In this document: in pieces, positions 14,699 to 24,513 of the stretch
Layout: the number at the start of each line of letters is the position of its first letter
Position numbering within the stretch: position 1 is the first letter of the stretch
NCBI RefSeq assembly: GCF_003384935.1
Contig: NZ_QTTQ01000009.1
Coordinates: 806,001-870,000, forward strand
Direction of reading: 5' to 3'
From: Lutibacter oceani
Lineage (GTDB): Bacteria > Bacteroidota > Bacteroidia > Flavobacteriales > Flavobacteriaceae
DNA length: 64,000 bases
The notes under the pieces: model-generated
What the model saw: the letters and a program-made list of their open reading frames with translations, nothing else
Told to the model about the DNA's origin: nothing
Database searches by the model: none
Made by a program: the position numbers and the translations under genes

Positions 14699-17593
14699 TT
14701 ATTCTTTAATTATTTTTAATAAAACGGGCTCATCTAAATTCACTTTTAATAAATATAAACCAGTAGGTTTATTTTCAATATTTAGTTGAACTTTTCCATA
14801 AAGTACAGGATATTCTCTTATAGAAATTAATTGTGATTGAATATTATAGATTTCTATAGTTACTTTATTTTGAGCAACTGGTAAAGCAATTTCAAAACTA
14901 CCTTTTGAAGGGTTTGGATATGCAATAATTTCAGTAAATAAATTAATTGATTTTGAGAAAATACCTTCACAAGTTACATCGGAAATAATTTCTATTAAAT
15001 CCCCATGTTTTGCATTAATAGTGAATTGAGATGATACCGTTTTTAAAACAACTTTTTTATTCACAAGCACATTAAAAGGAGCTGTTCCTTGTTCAATATT
15101 TATTGAAACTTTACCTGAACTAACACTTGCTTTACCTGAGATAGTTGTACCTTCCTGTATTTCAACTACAAAGCATTGTTCGTAATTTTCATCTTCTACG
15201 GATATACATACATCATACGTTCCAGGATCTAAATTATTGTTTTGCAGATTGGCTGTAACTCCATTAATTTTAATTACATATGGATAATTTTCCTGAGCAG
15301 TAATTATAATTTGACCATTATTTTTATCTGGACATGTTTCGCTTATGGTTTCAATAGTAAAATTATTTGCAGGTAAGGTAAAACAACCCGAAGCATTTAC
15401 AGTTGATCCTACACTGCTGTTTGGACATATATCAACAGCATTGGCAACTCCATCATTATCATCATCCAACTGGCTATCTGAACAACCATTTGCATCAACA
15501 CTTTCTCCTGCTGGTGTATTTGGACATAAATCTACATTATTCATAATACCATCATTATCATCATCTAACTGACTCTCTGAACAACCATTTGAGTTTACAT
15601 CTTCTCCTGCTGGTGTATCTGTGCATGTATCATTACCATTGGCAACCCCATCGTTATCATCATCCAACTGACTCTCTGAACAACCATTTGCATCAACACT
15701 TTCTCCTGCTGGTGTATTTGGACATAAATCTACATTATTCATAATACCATCATTATCATCATCTAACTGACTCTCTGAACAACCGTTTGAGTTTACATCT
15801 TCTCCTGCTGGTGTATCTGTGCATGTATCATTACCATTGGCAACCCCATCGTTATCATCATCCAACTGACTCTCTGAACAACCATTTGCATCAACACTTT
15901 CTCCTGCTGGGGTATTTGGACATAAATCTACATCGTTTAAAATACCATCATTATCAATATCATCATTATCATTTTCGGCTGTAATTTCAAAACTATCAAC
16001 AGTCCAACGAGTTGGCTCACTGTTTGAATAATATTTAAACGCCATATAAACTGTACCAGTAATTGAGCTAATATCTATGTTAGAAAATGTATAAACTTCT
16101 TCTGTTCCACTCCCATTTGAGTGAGTTGGAATTGTAATATTTGGTACGGCATTCCATGTAAAATTACTTGGATTACTTGCACCATCATAATCTGAAGAAT
16201 AAAGTAACTCTAGCGGTGTTGTTCCATAGGCTGCATCTGTATAAAAACTGATTTTTTCTGCTGTAGCAATATCAAAATTAATAGGTGTAGCCGTAATCAA
16301 CCAATCTTTACTTAATACATCTTGCTGATATCCATTAATACCGATAGATCCTGAATTATTTTCACCATATTGGGTTTCACATGTCCAGTTTTTATTACTC
16401 GCTTCATTGTATGTGAAAAAGGCTAAATCTCCACAATTACTAAAATCTTCTGAAAACAAAACCAAAGGCCCTTCTAATGTTTCAATATTTAAAATTACAC
16501 TTGCTTCAGACAAATTAGATGCTGCATCTCTTGCTTTTACGGTAATTGAATAATTGGTATTTGCATTTAATCCTAAAATTGAAGAAAATGTTGAGGATGT
16601 AGTTTTTAAATATTCACCATTTAAATATATTAAATAATCAATTACACCTATATTATCAGTTGCTTCAGTCCAACTAATATCTGCTGACTCGTGGGTAATA
16701 TTAGAAGCCATTAAATTTGTTGGAGAACTTGGTGCTTCATTATCCGAAGAGCTGTTTAAATTCCATTTATCTTCAGCATTTACTCCACCCCAAATTAATG
16801 TAGCTAAATAAGGATTATCTATAAAAGGATTTCTATTTCCCTGTACACCTTCAATATAATCATTTCGTTGATTTTCAAAATCTGATACAGGATCATCAAC
16901 ATTCCAGTTTAAAAATAAATCTATCATGTTGGAATCAATAGTTAAAGGAGTTCCATAACCAACATCAATTGGTAAACATTTTGTTTGTGAAATTTGCGAA
17001 CCATCTCCATGATATCTTAAATACATATACATTGCAGCTCGTGCAATATCTCCTTTCCATTCATCTCCCGGATACCAACCTCCATTAGTTGATATTATCC
17101 TTGAGTTTCCAATTCCTTCAGTAAATTTTCTATTGCTTCTGTCTGAATTTCTTTCTGAATCTGCTGGTCTTAAATTATGAACATCGGTACCTGGACCTGG
17201 TTCATCGGTAACTAAATTTGGAGTTGCTAATGATTTAGCAAAAATATGTTCTCTGTTCCATCTCCCTGGATCACCACCGCCAGTATCTTGTAAATTCTTA
17301 TCTCTTGTTCTATCTGTGTTAGCAATTCCATCAGTATCATTATAACCATAAATTAACAATACATTTGATGTATTTGTAGGATCCTCATCAACCTGTTTTA
17401 GTACATCCCAAGTATCAATAGAACCAGAAGTATAAGGTATTGCTGTATGTGTAGTAATAATTCTGTTAGATAATTCTAAAAACAATTCGTTTTCAGTTTT
17501 ATTAAAATCTAGCCCGTTATAATAAGATTGAATTTGTCCGTAAAAAGGTATTGCAAATACAAATAAAAATATAGAAAGTAGTGTTTTTTTCAA
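14699..17593 (-). CDS. Secreted T9SS endonuclease I with FN3, jelly-roll and thrombospondin type 3 repeats
   Basis: A 964-residue secreted nuclease. A signal peptide (MKKTLLSIFLFVFAIPFYG) leads into an endonuclease I (EndA/NucM-type) domain (~25-280) with the metal/catalytic motif RWNREHIFAKS (~111-121) and DVHNLRPADSERNSDRSN. Next come a fibronectin type III domain (~290-372), a jelly-roll-like domain (~378-540, FSEDFSNCG), thrombospondin type 3 Ca-binding repeats (~545-715, DDDNDGVANGNDTC), a cysteine-containing module (~725-880) and a T9SS type A sorting domain (~885-964, IIAYPNPSKGSFEIALP; TGLYLLKV). It should degrade extracellular DNA or RNA at the cell surface or in the medium. The last ~240 residues closely match those of the neighbouring metalloprotease. 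Confidence 0.92.
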   Translation of the reverse strand: MKKTLLSIFLFVFAIPFYGQIQSYYNGLDFNKTENELFLELSNRIITTHTAIPYTSGSIDTWDVLKQVDEDPTNTSNVLLIYGYNDTDGIANTDRTRDKNLQDTGGGDPGRWNREHIFAKSLATPNLVTDEPGPGTDVHNLRPADSERNSDRSNRKFTEGIGNSRIISTNGGWYPGDEWKGDIARAAMYMYLRYHGDGSQISQTKCLPIDVGYGTPLTIDSNMIDLFLNWNVDDPVSDFENQRNDYIEGVQGNRNPFIDNPYLATLIWGGVNAEDKWNLNSSSDNEAPSSPTNLMASNITHESADISWTEATDNIGVIDYLIYLNGEYLKTTSSTFSSILGLNANTNYSITVKARDAASNLSEASVILNIETLEGPLVLFSEDFSNCGDLAFFTYNEASNKNWTCETQYGENNSGSIGINGYQQDVLSKDWLITATPINFDIATAEKISFYTDAAYGTTPLELLYSSDYDGASNPSNFTWNAVPNITIPTHSNGSGTEEVYTFSNIDISSITGTVYMAFKYYSNSEPTRWTVDSFEITAENDNDDIDNDGILNDVDLCPNTPAGESVDANGCSESQLDDDNDGVANGNDTCTDTPAGEDVNSNGCSESQLDDDNDGIMNNVDLCPNTPAGESVDANGCSESQLDDDNDGVANGNDTCTDTPAGEDVNSNGCSESQLDDDNDGIMNNVDLCPNTPAGESVDANGCSDSQLDDDNDGVANAVDICPNSSVGSTVNASGCFTLPANNFTIETISETCPDKNNGQIIITAQENYPYVIKINGVTANLQNNNLDPGTYDVCISVEDENYEQCFVVEIQEGTTISGKASVSSGKVSINIEQGTAPFNVLVNKKVVLKTVSSQFTINAKHGDLIEIISDVTCEGIFSKSINLFTEIIAYPNPSKGSFEIALPVAQNKVTIEIYNIQSQLISIREYPVLYGKVQLNIENKPTGLYLLKVNLDEPVLLKIIKE
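15463..15955 (-). repeat. 198-bp near-identical tandem repeats in the TSP3 region
   Basis: Two and a half copies of a 198-bp unit begin at 15463, 15661 and 15859. Each unit encodes two 33-residue thrombospondin type 3 repeats (one NGNDTCTDTPAGED type, one NNVDLCPNTPAGES type). The DNA copies are almost identical, which points to recent expansion or gene conversion and a region able to vary in copy number. Confidence 0.9.
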
Positions 17594-17621
17594 TGAATAA
17601 AATTTTAATTATACAATTAAA

Positions 17622-17629
17622 CAAATTTA
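17622..17629 (-). promoter_or_regulatory. Possible -7 box of the endonuclease gene
   Basis: On the minus strand TAAATTTG (TAnnTTTG) lies 28 bp upstream of the start codon at 17593. No good -33 box is seen, so the call is weak. Confidence 0.35.
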
Positions 17630-17722
17630 TTACTAATTTTTGGTATTGAATAATTATCTTAATTATATTAAAAAAAAATCCTCAATTTTATTTTTGAATC
17701 TATTTTAAAAAATGCCATATAG

Positions 17723-20700
17723 TTACTCTTTAATAATTTTAAGCAGTACCGGTTTATCTAAATAAACTTTTGCAAAATACAACCCTGTAGCATTATTAGT
17801 AAGATTTAATTGAACTTTTCCGTAAACAACATTATACTCCTTTACTGAAATTAATTGTGATTGAATATTATACAATTCAATTTTAACTTTATTTTGAGAA
17901 ACGGGTAATGCAATTTCAAAATTCCCTTTAGTTGGATTCGGATATGCTACAATTTCATCGAATAAATCAATTGATTTAGAAAAAACACCCTCACAAGAAA
18001 TATTGGTTTTCACCTCAACTAAATCACCATGTTTAATATTATCAATGCTAAAAGAAGATGAAAATGTTTCCAAAGCAAATTCATTATTAACCAAAACAAT
18101 ATAAGGAGCTGTTCCTTGTTCAATTTCTATAGAAGCCTTTCCTGATTCAACAGTTGCTTTACCTGAAATTGTAACCCCTTCTTCAATGGTAACAACAAAA
18201 CATTGCTCGTAATTTTCTTCTGTTATTGCAATACAAACATTATAAATACCCGGGTTTAAATTTTCGTTAACCAGATTCGCATTATTTCCGTTTATTGTAA
18301 CTTGATAAGGATAATTTTCTTGAGCCGAAATTAAAATTTGCCCATTGTTTTTATCTGGGCATGTTTCACTTATAGCTTCAATTGTAAAATTTTCAGCAGG
18401 TAATGAAAAAATTGTACATCCAGTTGCATCAACTACATTTCCTAAAGGTGTATCTGGACATATATCTACATCGTTTAAGACCCCATCTTTATCATTATCA
18501 TCACTTATTACTTCAACTCCACAAATTTCAATACTCCAACTTTCAATACTTCCTAAATCTTCAGGGCCTCCATCAACAACTAATAATGTCCATTCCCCAT
18601 AAGACTCTTCATTATTTAGAATAGATAATTCCCCTTGCGGCTTAAACACCCCTGTAAATGGAGCCGTTCCAGTGCTAATAGATTTATCTGCATCGCTATC
18701 AAAAATAGTATTGGTATAATTTAATCCTTCATCTCCATTATTTTCAGACAATAAAACATTTGTTCCTTTTGGGCTTATTAATGTTAACGTCAGGTCCCCT
18801 ACCCATTGATGTGGTACATTAACAGTTACATTTACATCTGAAATAATTTTATTATTAGTAATATTTATAATTGAACTTACCCCGCTTAAAGTATTATCCG
18901 GCACGTCAATTGGTGTATCTTCAGCATTATTTGTGTTACACACAATATTAGCCGTTGTAAAATTGTAAATAGTTGAATATTCGCTTTCCCCACAATCATT
19001 TTTCCCTTTTATCCTCCAATAATATGTTGTATTATGTTGTAATAATTGAGGTGTATAATTATTGACATTCAAATTGTCAGATTCTAAAATTGTAGAAAAC
19101 GTTTCATCAGTTGCAATTTCTATGTTATAAGTAAGAATATTTTCATCTGAAGTCCAGCTTAAATTATAAGGTTCTAATAAACCTACACTTTCATTTTCTG
19201 GTAAGCTTAAAGTTGGAGGATTTATTTGTGAAGAAAATACATTTAAAGAAACTGCAGTGCTTTTTATAATTGAAGTAGAAGTTCCGGTAACAGAGATACT
19301 ATATGATCCAACAATATTGCTATCTATTCCTGTTACTATCATTTGCACAGCAGTGTTATCATCTATAGCTGTTTCAGGGTTGAATGTTACAGTTGCTCCA
19401 TTTGGAATTTCAGTTGCTGAAAAGGTTGTTTCTTCATTAAAATCCAAATATGTATTGTAAGTCATATTATAAACAACCTCATTTGAAGCACAAATATCCA
19501 AACTAGAGGCTTCAAAATTCATTATAAATTCTGAAGATTGCACTTCAATATCTGCAATGTTAGTATTAAAAAATATATTGCCAACACTTTCAACTTTTAT
19601 ACGCCCATTTTTAGTTGTAATATTAGGGGTTACAATATTATATAAACCATTATTTTGTACATTCGATGCCAACACAAATGGATAAGTTTTTCCTCCATCA
19701 GTTGAAAATAATATATTTACTTTTGAACAATTTACAGGAGCATCTGTTGTGTTTGCAACATCCCAGGTAATTGTTTCGGCCGTTCCTGCATACCAATTTT
19801 CTGGCGTAGTTTGAGAAGTAACTTTAAAAGCACCTGAATTTTCGCTAAATGTTACAACAGATTCTGCACTAGCAGTTTGCCCTCCATTTTCATTATTATC
19901 TCTTACAGTAACACCAAACCTCATTGTTCTTGACACAGAAGGTAAAACCTCCCATTCATTCGCTGTATTTCCAAGTAAAATTGTTGCCAAAGCTGGAAAA
20001 GTCCTTTCAGGATTTTCACTGGGACTTAAAGATCTAAATGCCGGCCCACCTATTGCTGTTGAAACTAAAGGGTAGGTAGTTGATTCAGAATCCAACTGCT
20101 CCCAAGTATAAGTAAGATTATCGCCATCAATATCTGTTGCATTTACCGACAAAGCAAACGGTGTAGAAATTGGGACTGTATAGTCTTTAACACCCTCAAT
20201 TATAGGCATATTATTGGTAATATTTGAAATAGCAGCGCAAGTGCTATTTCCAATTGTAATATTAGCCCACATTTCTTTAATACTGATGTAATGAAAATAA
20301 GCATCACTTAAATTTTGTACATTATTTGGGGCACAAAGACCAGAGTATGCCATAATTGTTGAGCCACTACCCGGCTCAATAGCAGTTCCCTGACTAATAT
20401 TGCCACTACAACCTCCAGAAGTCGCGTTAAAAGTGTGATGAGCTCCATATTGATGCCCCATTTCATGAGCAACATAATCAATATCATAAGCATCTCCAAT
20501 TGGGCTTCCAGAACCAGTTATACCCCTAGCCTTTCCAGTTGGAGTACAAGGTGAATTCAGTTGCGCTAAACCACCTCCTCCTGTACTAAAAGTATGTCCT
20601 ATATCATAATTATTAGTTCCAATAGTAGCATTAATAACACTTTGACTCTCATCAATTAATTTTTCAGAATCGTCATTTGTAAAACCATCTGTATCACCAT

Positions 20701-21541
20701 TTAAAAAAATGATATCAGTATTATTATCTACTAAAACCATAGTTAAAGCAACATCTCTTTCAAAAATCCCGTTAACTCGTGTCATAGTTGTAACTATTGC
20801 AGATAATACCGCGGCTTTTTTAACTTCATCAGTTTCTAAAGACCCAATATTTTGTTGATTTAAATGAAATTGAGAATACTCTCCAGTAGTTGCAATAGCT
20901 AATCTGAAAGTTCTCAAAACACCATCATTTGCATTATCAGCTTTTGAAGATGTGGTTGTAATTGCTTTAGTTGTATTTGAATTTAAATCATCAAATTTGC
21001 AAATAAAAGTTTCCTCTGGCGCTGGTAAATCTGTTTTATTATATACTAAATAAGATTCTTTGTTTTTAGTATAAGGATCTATAAACGTTGTTTCTTTTGA
21101 ATTTTGAAAGGTCATAGCATTTAACCCCGACTCCGTAATACTAAATCGAATTGTAACATTTGAATTCTCAACCCCTTTTCCAATGTAGGACCTTATATTT
21201 GGATATTTATTTTGAAGACTTTCCTCCATAATTGGAGTCTCAAAAATTTCATAATTCTCAAGTTCTCCATCACCATTTGGGAAACTTAAAACAATGCTAG
21301 ACTTATTTAAATTCCCATTCCTTTTTGGTGCATTTTTTAAAGTATTTTTTAAGGAATTTATATCTAAATCGTAAACCGAAAATTCACTTGGAATTGAACG
21401 CCTGTCTACTTTTAAAGCACTGCTTTTCTCCGAAATTGACTTTTTAGACCAAATTTTAAATTTTTCCTGTGCTGAAACTGTAAAAATTTGAACAGAAAAA
21501 AACAGAAAAAACAGAAAAAACTTATTATTAAAATACTTCAT
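17723..21541 (-). CDS. Secreted reprolysin-like zinc metalloprotease with P-domain and T9SS signal
   Basis: A 1272-residue secreted protease. A signal peptide (ending TVSAQ) and a propeptide-like region (~25-200) precede the catalytic domain (~205-430). This carries the metzincin zinc motif HEMGHQYGAHH (~358-368) and a downstream Met-turn candidate (TIMAYSGLC). Beta-sandwich segments follow, including an FN3-like one (LSWTSDENILTYNIEIA). Residues ~885-1005 form a proprotein-convertase P-domain (VPHQWVGDLTLTLISPKGTN; YGEWTLLVVDGGPEDLGSIE). One thrombospondin type 3-like motif and a ~240-residue C-terminal module with a T9SS sorting domain (IVAYPNPTKGNFEIALP) end the protein. It would digest extracellular protein. 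The C-terminal module is shared with the endonuclease gene 129 bp downstream on the same strand. Confidence 0.92.
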   Translation of the reverse strand: MKYFNNKFFLFFLFFSVQIFTVSAQEKFKIWSKKSISEKSSALKVDRRSIPSEFSVYDLDINSLKNTLKNAPKRNGNLNKSSIVLSFPNGDGELENYEIFETPIMEESLQNKYPNIRSYIGKGVENSNVTIRFSITESGLNAMTFQNSKETTFIDPYTKNKESYLVYNKTDLPAPEETFICKFDDLNSNTTKAITTTSSKADNANDGVLRTFRLAIATTGEYSQFHLNQQNIGSLETDEVKKAAVLSAIVTTMTRVNGIFERDVALTMVLVDNNTDIIFLNGDTDGFTNDDSEKLIDESQSVINATIGTNNYDIGHTFSTGGGGLAQLNSPCTPTGKARGITGSGSPIGDAYDIDYVAHEMGHQYGAHHTFNATSGGCSGNISQGTAIEPGSGSTIMAYSGLCAPNNVQNLSDAYFHYISIKEMWANITIGNSTCAAISNITNNMPIIEGVKDYTVPISTPFALSVNATDIDGDNLTYTWEQLDSESTTYPLVSTAIGGPAFRSLSPSENPERTFPALATILLGNTANEWEVLPSVSRTMRFGVTVRDNNENGGQTASAESVVTFSENSGAFKVTSQTTPENWYAGTAETITWDVANTTDAPVNCSKVNILFSTDGGKTYPFVLASNVQNNGLYNIVTPNITTKNGRIKVESVGNIFFNTNIADIEVQSSEFIMNFEASSLDICASNEVVYNMTYNTYLDFNEETTFSATEIPNGATVTFNPETAIDDNTAVQMIVTGIDSNIVGSYSISVTGTSTSIIKSTAVSLNVFSSQINPPTLSLPENESVGLLEPYNLSWTSDENILTYNIEIATDETFSTILESDNLNVNNYTPQLLQHNTTYYWRIKGKNDCGESEYSTIYNFTTANIVCNTNNAEDTPIDVPDNTLSGVSSIINITNNKIISDVNVTVNVPHQWVGDLTLTLISPKGTNVLLSENNGDEGLNYTNTIFDSDADKSISTGTAPFTGVFKPQGELSILNNEESYGEWTLLVVDGGPEDLGSIESWSIEICGVEVISDDNDKDGVLNDVDICPDTPLGNVVDATGCTIFSLPAENFTIEAISETCPDKNNGQILISAQENYPYQVTINGNNANLVNENLNPGIYNVCIAITEENYEQCFVVTIEEGVTISGKATVESGKASIEIEQGTAPYIVLVNNEFALETFSSSFSIDNIKHGDLVEVKTNISCEGVFSKSIDLFDEIVAYPNPTKGNFEIALPVSQNKVKIELYNIQSQLISVKEYNVVYGKVQLNLTNNATGLYFAKVYLDKPVLLKIIKE

Positions 21542-21574
21542 GCCTTATTTTTTTATTTCGATATTGAAAACTGA

Positions 21575-21604
21575 CAAATATAAAAGATAATATATTGTTT
21601 ACAA
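21575..21604 (-). promoter_or_regulatory. Promoter of the metalloprotease gene
   Basis: On the minus strand TTG (21602-21604) and TATATTTG (21575-21582) are separated by 19 bp, 33 bp before the start codon. This is a good match to the Bacteroidota promoter consensus, in the divergent region shared with ribF. Confidence 0.55.
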
Positions 21605-21655
21605 TTATAATGCCTTTTTAATTAATTGATTTAACTTAAATTTAATTAATTAAAG

Positions 21656-21663
21656 TATTTTTG
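21656..21663 (+). promoter_or_regulatory. -7 box of the ribF promoter
   Basis: TATTTTTG (TAnnTTTG) lies 31 bp before the TTG start of ribF. The -33 element is not clear. Confidence 0.45.
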
Positions 21664-21694
21664 CTCTTTCATAAACCAAATTCAGTTTTCGATC

Positions 21695-22633
21695 TTGAAA
21701 ATTTTTACTAATTTATCTAATTTTATATCAACTAATAAAACTTTTGTTACCATTGGCACTTTTGATGGTGTTCATATTGGGCATCAAAAAGTGATTAAAA
21801 ATTTGATTAAAAGTGCTAAAAAAAATAAAGCAACTTCAGTATTACTTACTTTTTTCCCACACCCAAGAATGGTTCTACAAAAAGATTTAGAAATTAAATT
21901 GATTAATACTATTGAAGAACGCACTTATTTACTTGAAAAATTAGGTTTAGAAATTTTAGTGATTCATAAATTTACCAAAAGTTTTGCAAAATTATCTGCA
22001 TTAGACTTTGTTAGAAATATTTTAGTAAATACTTTAAATATTTCCAGATTAGTTATTGGATACGATCATCATTTTGGTAAAAATAGAGAGGGGAATTTTG
22101 AACAATTAAAAGACTATGGATTTACCTATAACTTTAAGGTAAAAAAGATTTCTCAGCAAGAAATTAGTGACATTGCAGTGAGTTCAACTAAAATTAGAAC
22201 TGCCATTGAAAATGGTGAAATTGAAAAAGCAAATAGCTATTTAGGCTACAATTTTATGCTAACCGGTGAGGTTGTAAAAGGTAAAAATTTAGGCGAAAAA
22301 ATTGGTTTTCCAACCGCTAACCTATATATAAAAGAAACCTATAAGCTAATCCCAAAAACGGGAGCATATATTGTAAAATCAGAAATTGGAAATAACACAG
22401 TTTTTGGTATGATGAATATTGGATTTAGGCCCACAGTAAGTGGAAAAAATCAAACAATTGAAATTCATTTTTTTAATTTTGATAGCAACCTGTATGGTAA
22501 AAAAATTACCATTGAAGTTTTGTCATTTTTACGAGAGGAACAAAAATTTGAATCTGTTGAAGCTTTAAAACTACAATTAGAAAAAGATAAGAAAAATTCA
22601 ATAGATTACATAAATGGCATTTTTTTTGAATAA
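21695..22633 (+). CDS. ribF: Bifunctional riboflavin kinase/FMN adenylyltransferase
   Basis: A 312-residue RibF, which phosphorylates riboflavin to FMN and adenylates it to FAD in the cytoplasm. The N-terminal nucleotidyltransferase domain has VTIGTFDGVHIGHQKV and FGKNREGNFEQL. The C-terminal kinase domain has GKNLGEKIGFPTANLYI and GMMNIGFRPTV. The start is a TTG: an in-frame stop lies eight codons upstream with no ATG between, and the protein begins MKIFTNLSNF as its relatives do. A small lipoprotein gene follows 20 bp downstream. Confidence 0.95.
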   Translation: MKIFTNLSNFISTNKTFVTIGTFDGVHIGHQKVIKNLIKSAKKNKATSVLLTFFPHPRMVLQKDLEIKLINTIEERTYLLEKLGLEILVIHKFTKSFAKLSALDFVRNILVNTLNISRLVIGYDHHFGKNREGNFEQLKDYGFTYNFKVKKISQQEISDIAVSSTKIRTAIENGEIEKANSYLGYNFMLTGEVVKGKNLGEKIGFPTANLYIKETYKLIPKTGAYIVKSEIGNNTVFGMMNIGFRPTVSGKNQTIEIHFFNFDSNLYGKKITIEVLSFLREEQKFESVEALKLQLEKDKKNSIDYINGIFFE

Positions 22634-22653
22634 GAATAGTTAAAATAAATTTG

Positions 22654-23175
22654 ATGAAAAATATTTTAATCATACTAATTTTATCCATTGTTTCATGCAA
22701 ACCAAATTATGTGTTAAGCCAACATATTATTCAGAAAACAGCTAACTGTCCTGAAAACAGCACGTGTTCAATGGAGCTAATTCCCAATAAAACAATTGAA
22801 TTTAAGGCTGATAAATTTGGTATTTTATACCCAATAATTTCAGAAGGGGAAAAAACGCTATTAAAATATACTTTTAATAAAAACCCAATTCCAAACACAC
22901 AGGATAGTAATTATACCGAAATTGTATATGCCGAATTAGATACCGAACTTAACGAAGTTGAATTAACCGATGAAGACCTTAAAAATGTAAAACTCTACTT
23001 TGGCCGTTTTTGTTATTGCAAGGGTGAAACAGGTTATTATCCCATAAAAAAAGGCACATTTAAGCTTTCAAAAGCTAATAAAAATTCAATTAAAATTGAG
23101 TTTAATTTTAAAATTTCAGAAGTGCCACAAATAATTTCTGAAATACGCGAAACCATTACTTTAAAATCAAATTAA
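22654..23175 (+). CDS. Putative lipoprotein of unknown function
   Basis: A 173-residue protein from the ATG at 22654 (a TTG just before it is in frame but less likely). The N-terminus is a lipoprotein signal with lipobox SIVSC (Cys15). The mature part is beta-rich and holds further cysteines (NCPENSTCSMEL; FGRFCYCKGETGYYPIKKGTF), perhaps forming disulfides in the periplasm. I do not recognise the family. It follows ribF by 20 bp and precedes serS on the same strand, so it may be transcribed with ribF. Confidence 0.7.
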   Translation: MKNILIILILSIVSCKPNYVLSQHIIQKTANCPENSTCSMELIPNKTIEFKADKFGILYPIISEGEKTLLKYTFNKNPIPNTQDSNYTEIVYAELDTELNEVELTDEDLKNVKLYFGRFCYCKGETGYYPIKKGTFKLSKANKNSIKIEFNFKISEVPQIISEIRETITLKSN

Positions 23176-23205
23176 ACTAATTCGTTTCTTTTAATAGCAA
23201 TTTAT

Positions 23206-23213
23206 TAAATTTG
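23206..23213 (+). promoter_or_regulatory. -7 box of the serS promoter
   Basis: TAAATTTG (TAnnTTTG), 25 bp before the serS start codon, in the gap after the lipoprotein gene. Confidence 0.45.
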
Positions 23214-23238
23214 CGGTTCAACTAAAAAGGTTAGAACA

Positions 23239-24513
23239 ATGTTACAAGTTGCATTTATTAGAGAAAACAGAGAAACTGTTTTAAAAGGTTTAGCAAAAAG
23301 GAATTTAAAGAACGCTGAACAATTAGTTGCTAAAACTATTGAAGCAGATGAAGATAGAAGAGCTATTCAAACAGAATTAGATGCTTTATTGGCTGAATCT
23401 AATAAATTATCAAAAGACATTGGGCAACTATTTAAATCTGGCGAACGCCAAAAAGCGGAAATTTTAAAACAAAAAACGGTTTTATTAAAAGAAAAATCAA
23501 AAGAATTAACTGAAAATCTTCAAAATAAAGCTACAGAATTACAAGAACTATTATATTTAATACCTAATATTCCAAATGAAATAGTACCTGCTGGTTCTTC
23601 AGAAGAAGACAACTTAAATGTTTTTGAAGAAGGAGAAATACCAGTTTTACATAAAGGTGCATTACCTCATTGGGAATTAGCAAAAAAATATGACATTATA
23701 GATTTTGAACTTGGAAATAAAATTACTGGAGCTGGTTTTCCAGTTTATAAAGGTAAAGGAGCAAAACTGCAACGTGCTTTAATTAATTATTTTTTAGATA
23801 AAAATTCAGAGGCTGGTTATGATGAGGTTCAAGTACCGCATTTAGTTAATGAAGCTTCAGGAATTGCAACTGGGCAATTACCCGATAAAGAAGGTCAAAT
23901 GTATCATGATGCGCAGGATAACTTATTTTTAATTCCTACTGCAGAAGTTCCTGTTACTAATATTTTTAGAGATGTAATTTTAAAAGAAGATGAATTTCCA
24001 ATTTGTAAAACTGCATACACACCCTGTTTTAGAAGAGAAGCTGGGTCTTACGGAGCACATGTACGTGGTTTAAACAGGCTACACCAATTTGACAAAGTTG
24101 AAATTGTACGCATTGAACACCCATCTAAATCTTATGAAGCATTGGATGATATGGTAAATCATGTAAAAGGTATTTTACAAGAATTAAATTTACCTTACAG
24201 AATATTGCGTTTATGTGGTGGCGATATTGGCTTTACATCAGCTTTAACATACGATTTTGAAGTATTTTCAACTGCTCAAGACCGTTGGTTAGAAGTTAGT
24301 TCAGTTTCAAACTTTGAAGCATTTCAGGCAAATCGCTTAAAACTTCGATTTAAAAATAGCGAAGGTAAAAGTGAATTAGCGCACACTTTAAACGGTAGCT
24401 CTTTAGCTTTACCAAGAATTTTAGCAGGTTTATTAGAAAATTTCCAAACACCTGAAGGAATTAAAATTCCAAAAGTTTTAATACCATATTGTGGATTTGA
24501 ACTAATTAATTAG
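23239..24513 (+). CDS. serS: Seryl-tRNA synthetase
   Basis: A 424-residue class II aminoacyl-tRNA synthetase that charges tRNA-Ser (and tRNA-Sec where present). The N-terminal helical arm (~30-105) is a coiled coil that contacts the tRNA variable arm. The catalytic core shows motif 2 (CFRREAGSYGAHVRGLNRLHQF) in two parts, beginning CFRREAGSYG, and motif 3 (LNGSSLALPRILAGLLE). Length and order are canonical. A 46-residue gene on the other strand overlaps the last 8 bp. Confidence 0.97.
   Translation: MLQVAFIRENRETVLKGLAKRNLKNAEQLVAKTIEADEDRRAIQTELDALLAESNKLSKDIGQLFKSGERQKAEILKQKTVLLKEKSKELTENLQNKATELQELLYLIPNIPNEIVPAGSSEEDNLNVFEEGEIPVLHKGALPHWELAKKYDIIDFELGNKITGAGFPVYKGKGAKLQRALINYFLDKNSEAGYDEVQVPHLVNEASGIATGQLPDKEGQMYHDAQDNLFLIPTAEVPVTNIFRDVILKEDEFPICKTAYTPCFRREAGSYGAHVRGLNRLHQFDKVEIVRIEHPSKSYEALDDMVNHVKGILQELNLPYRILRLCGGDIGFTSALTYDFEVFSTAQDRWLEVSSVSNFEAFQANRLKLRFKNSEGKSELAHTLNGSSLALPRILAGLLENFQTPEGIKIPKVLIPYCGFELIN

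Noticed and set aside
15345..15984. Plus-strand open frames across the thrombospondin repeats
   Set aside because: They are antisense to the strongly supported endonuclease gene and result from its repetitive codons.
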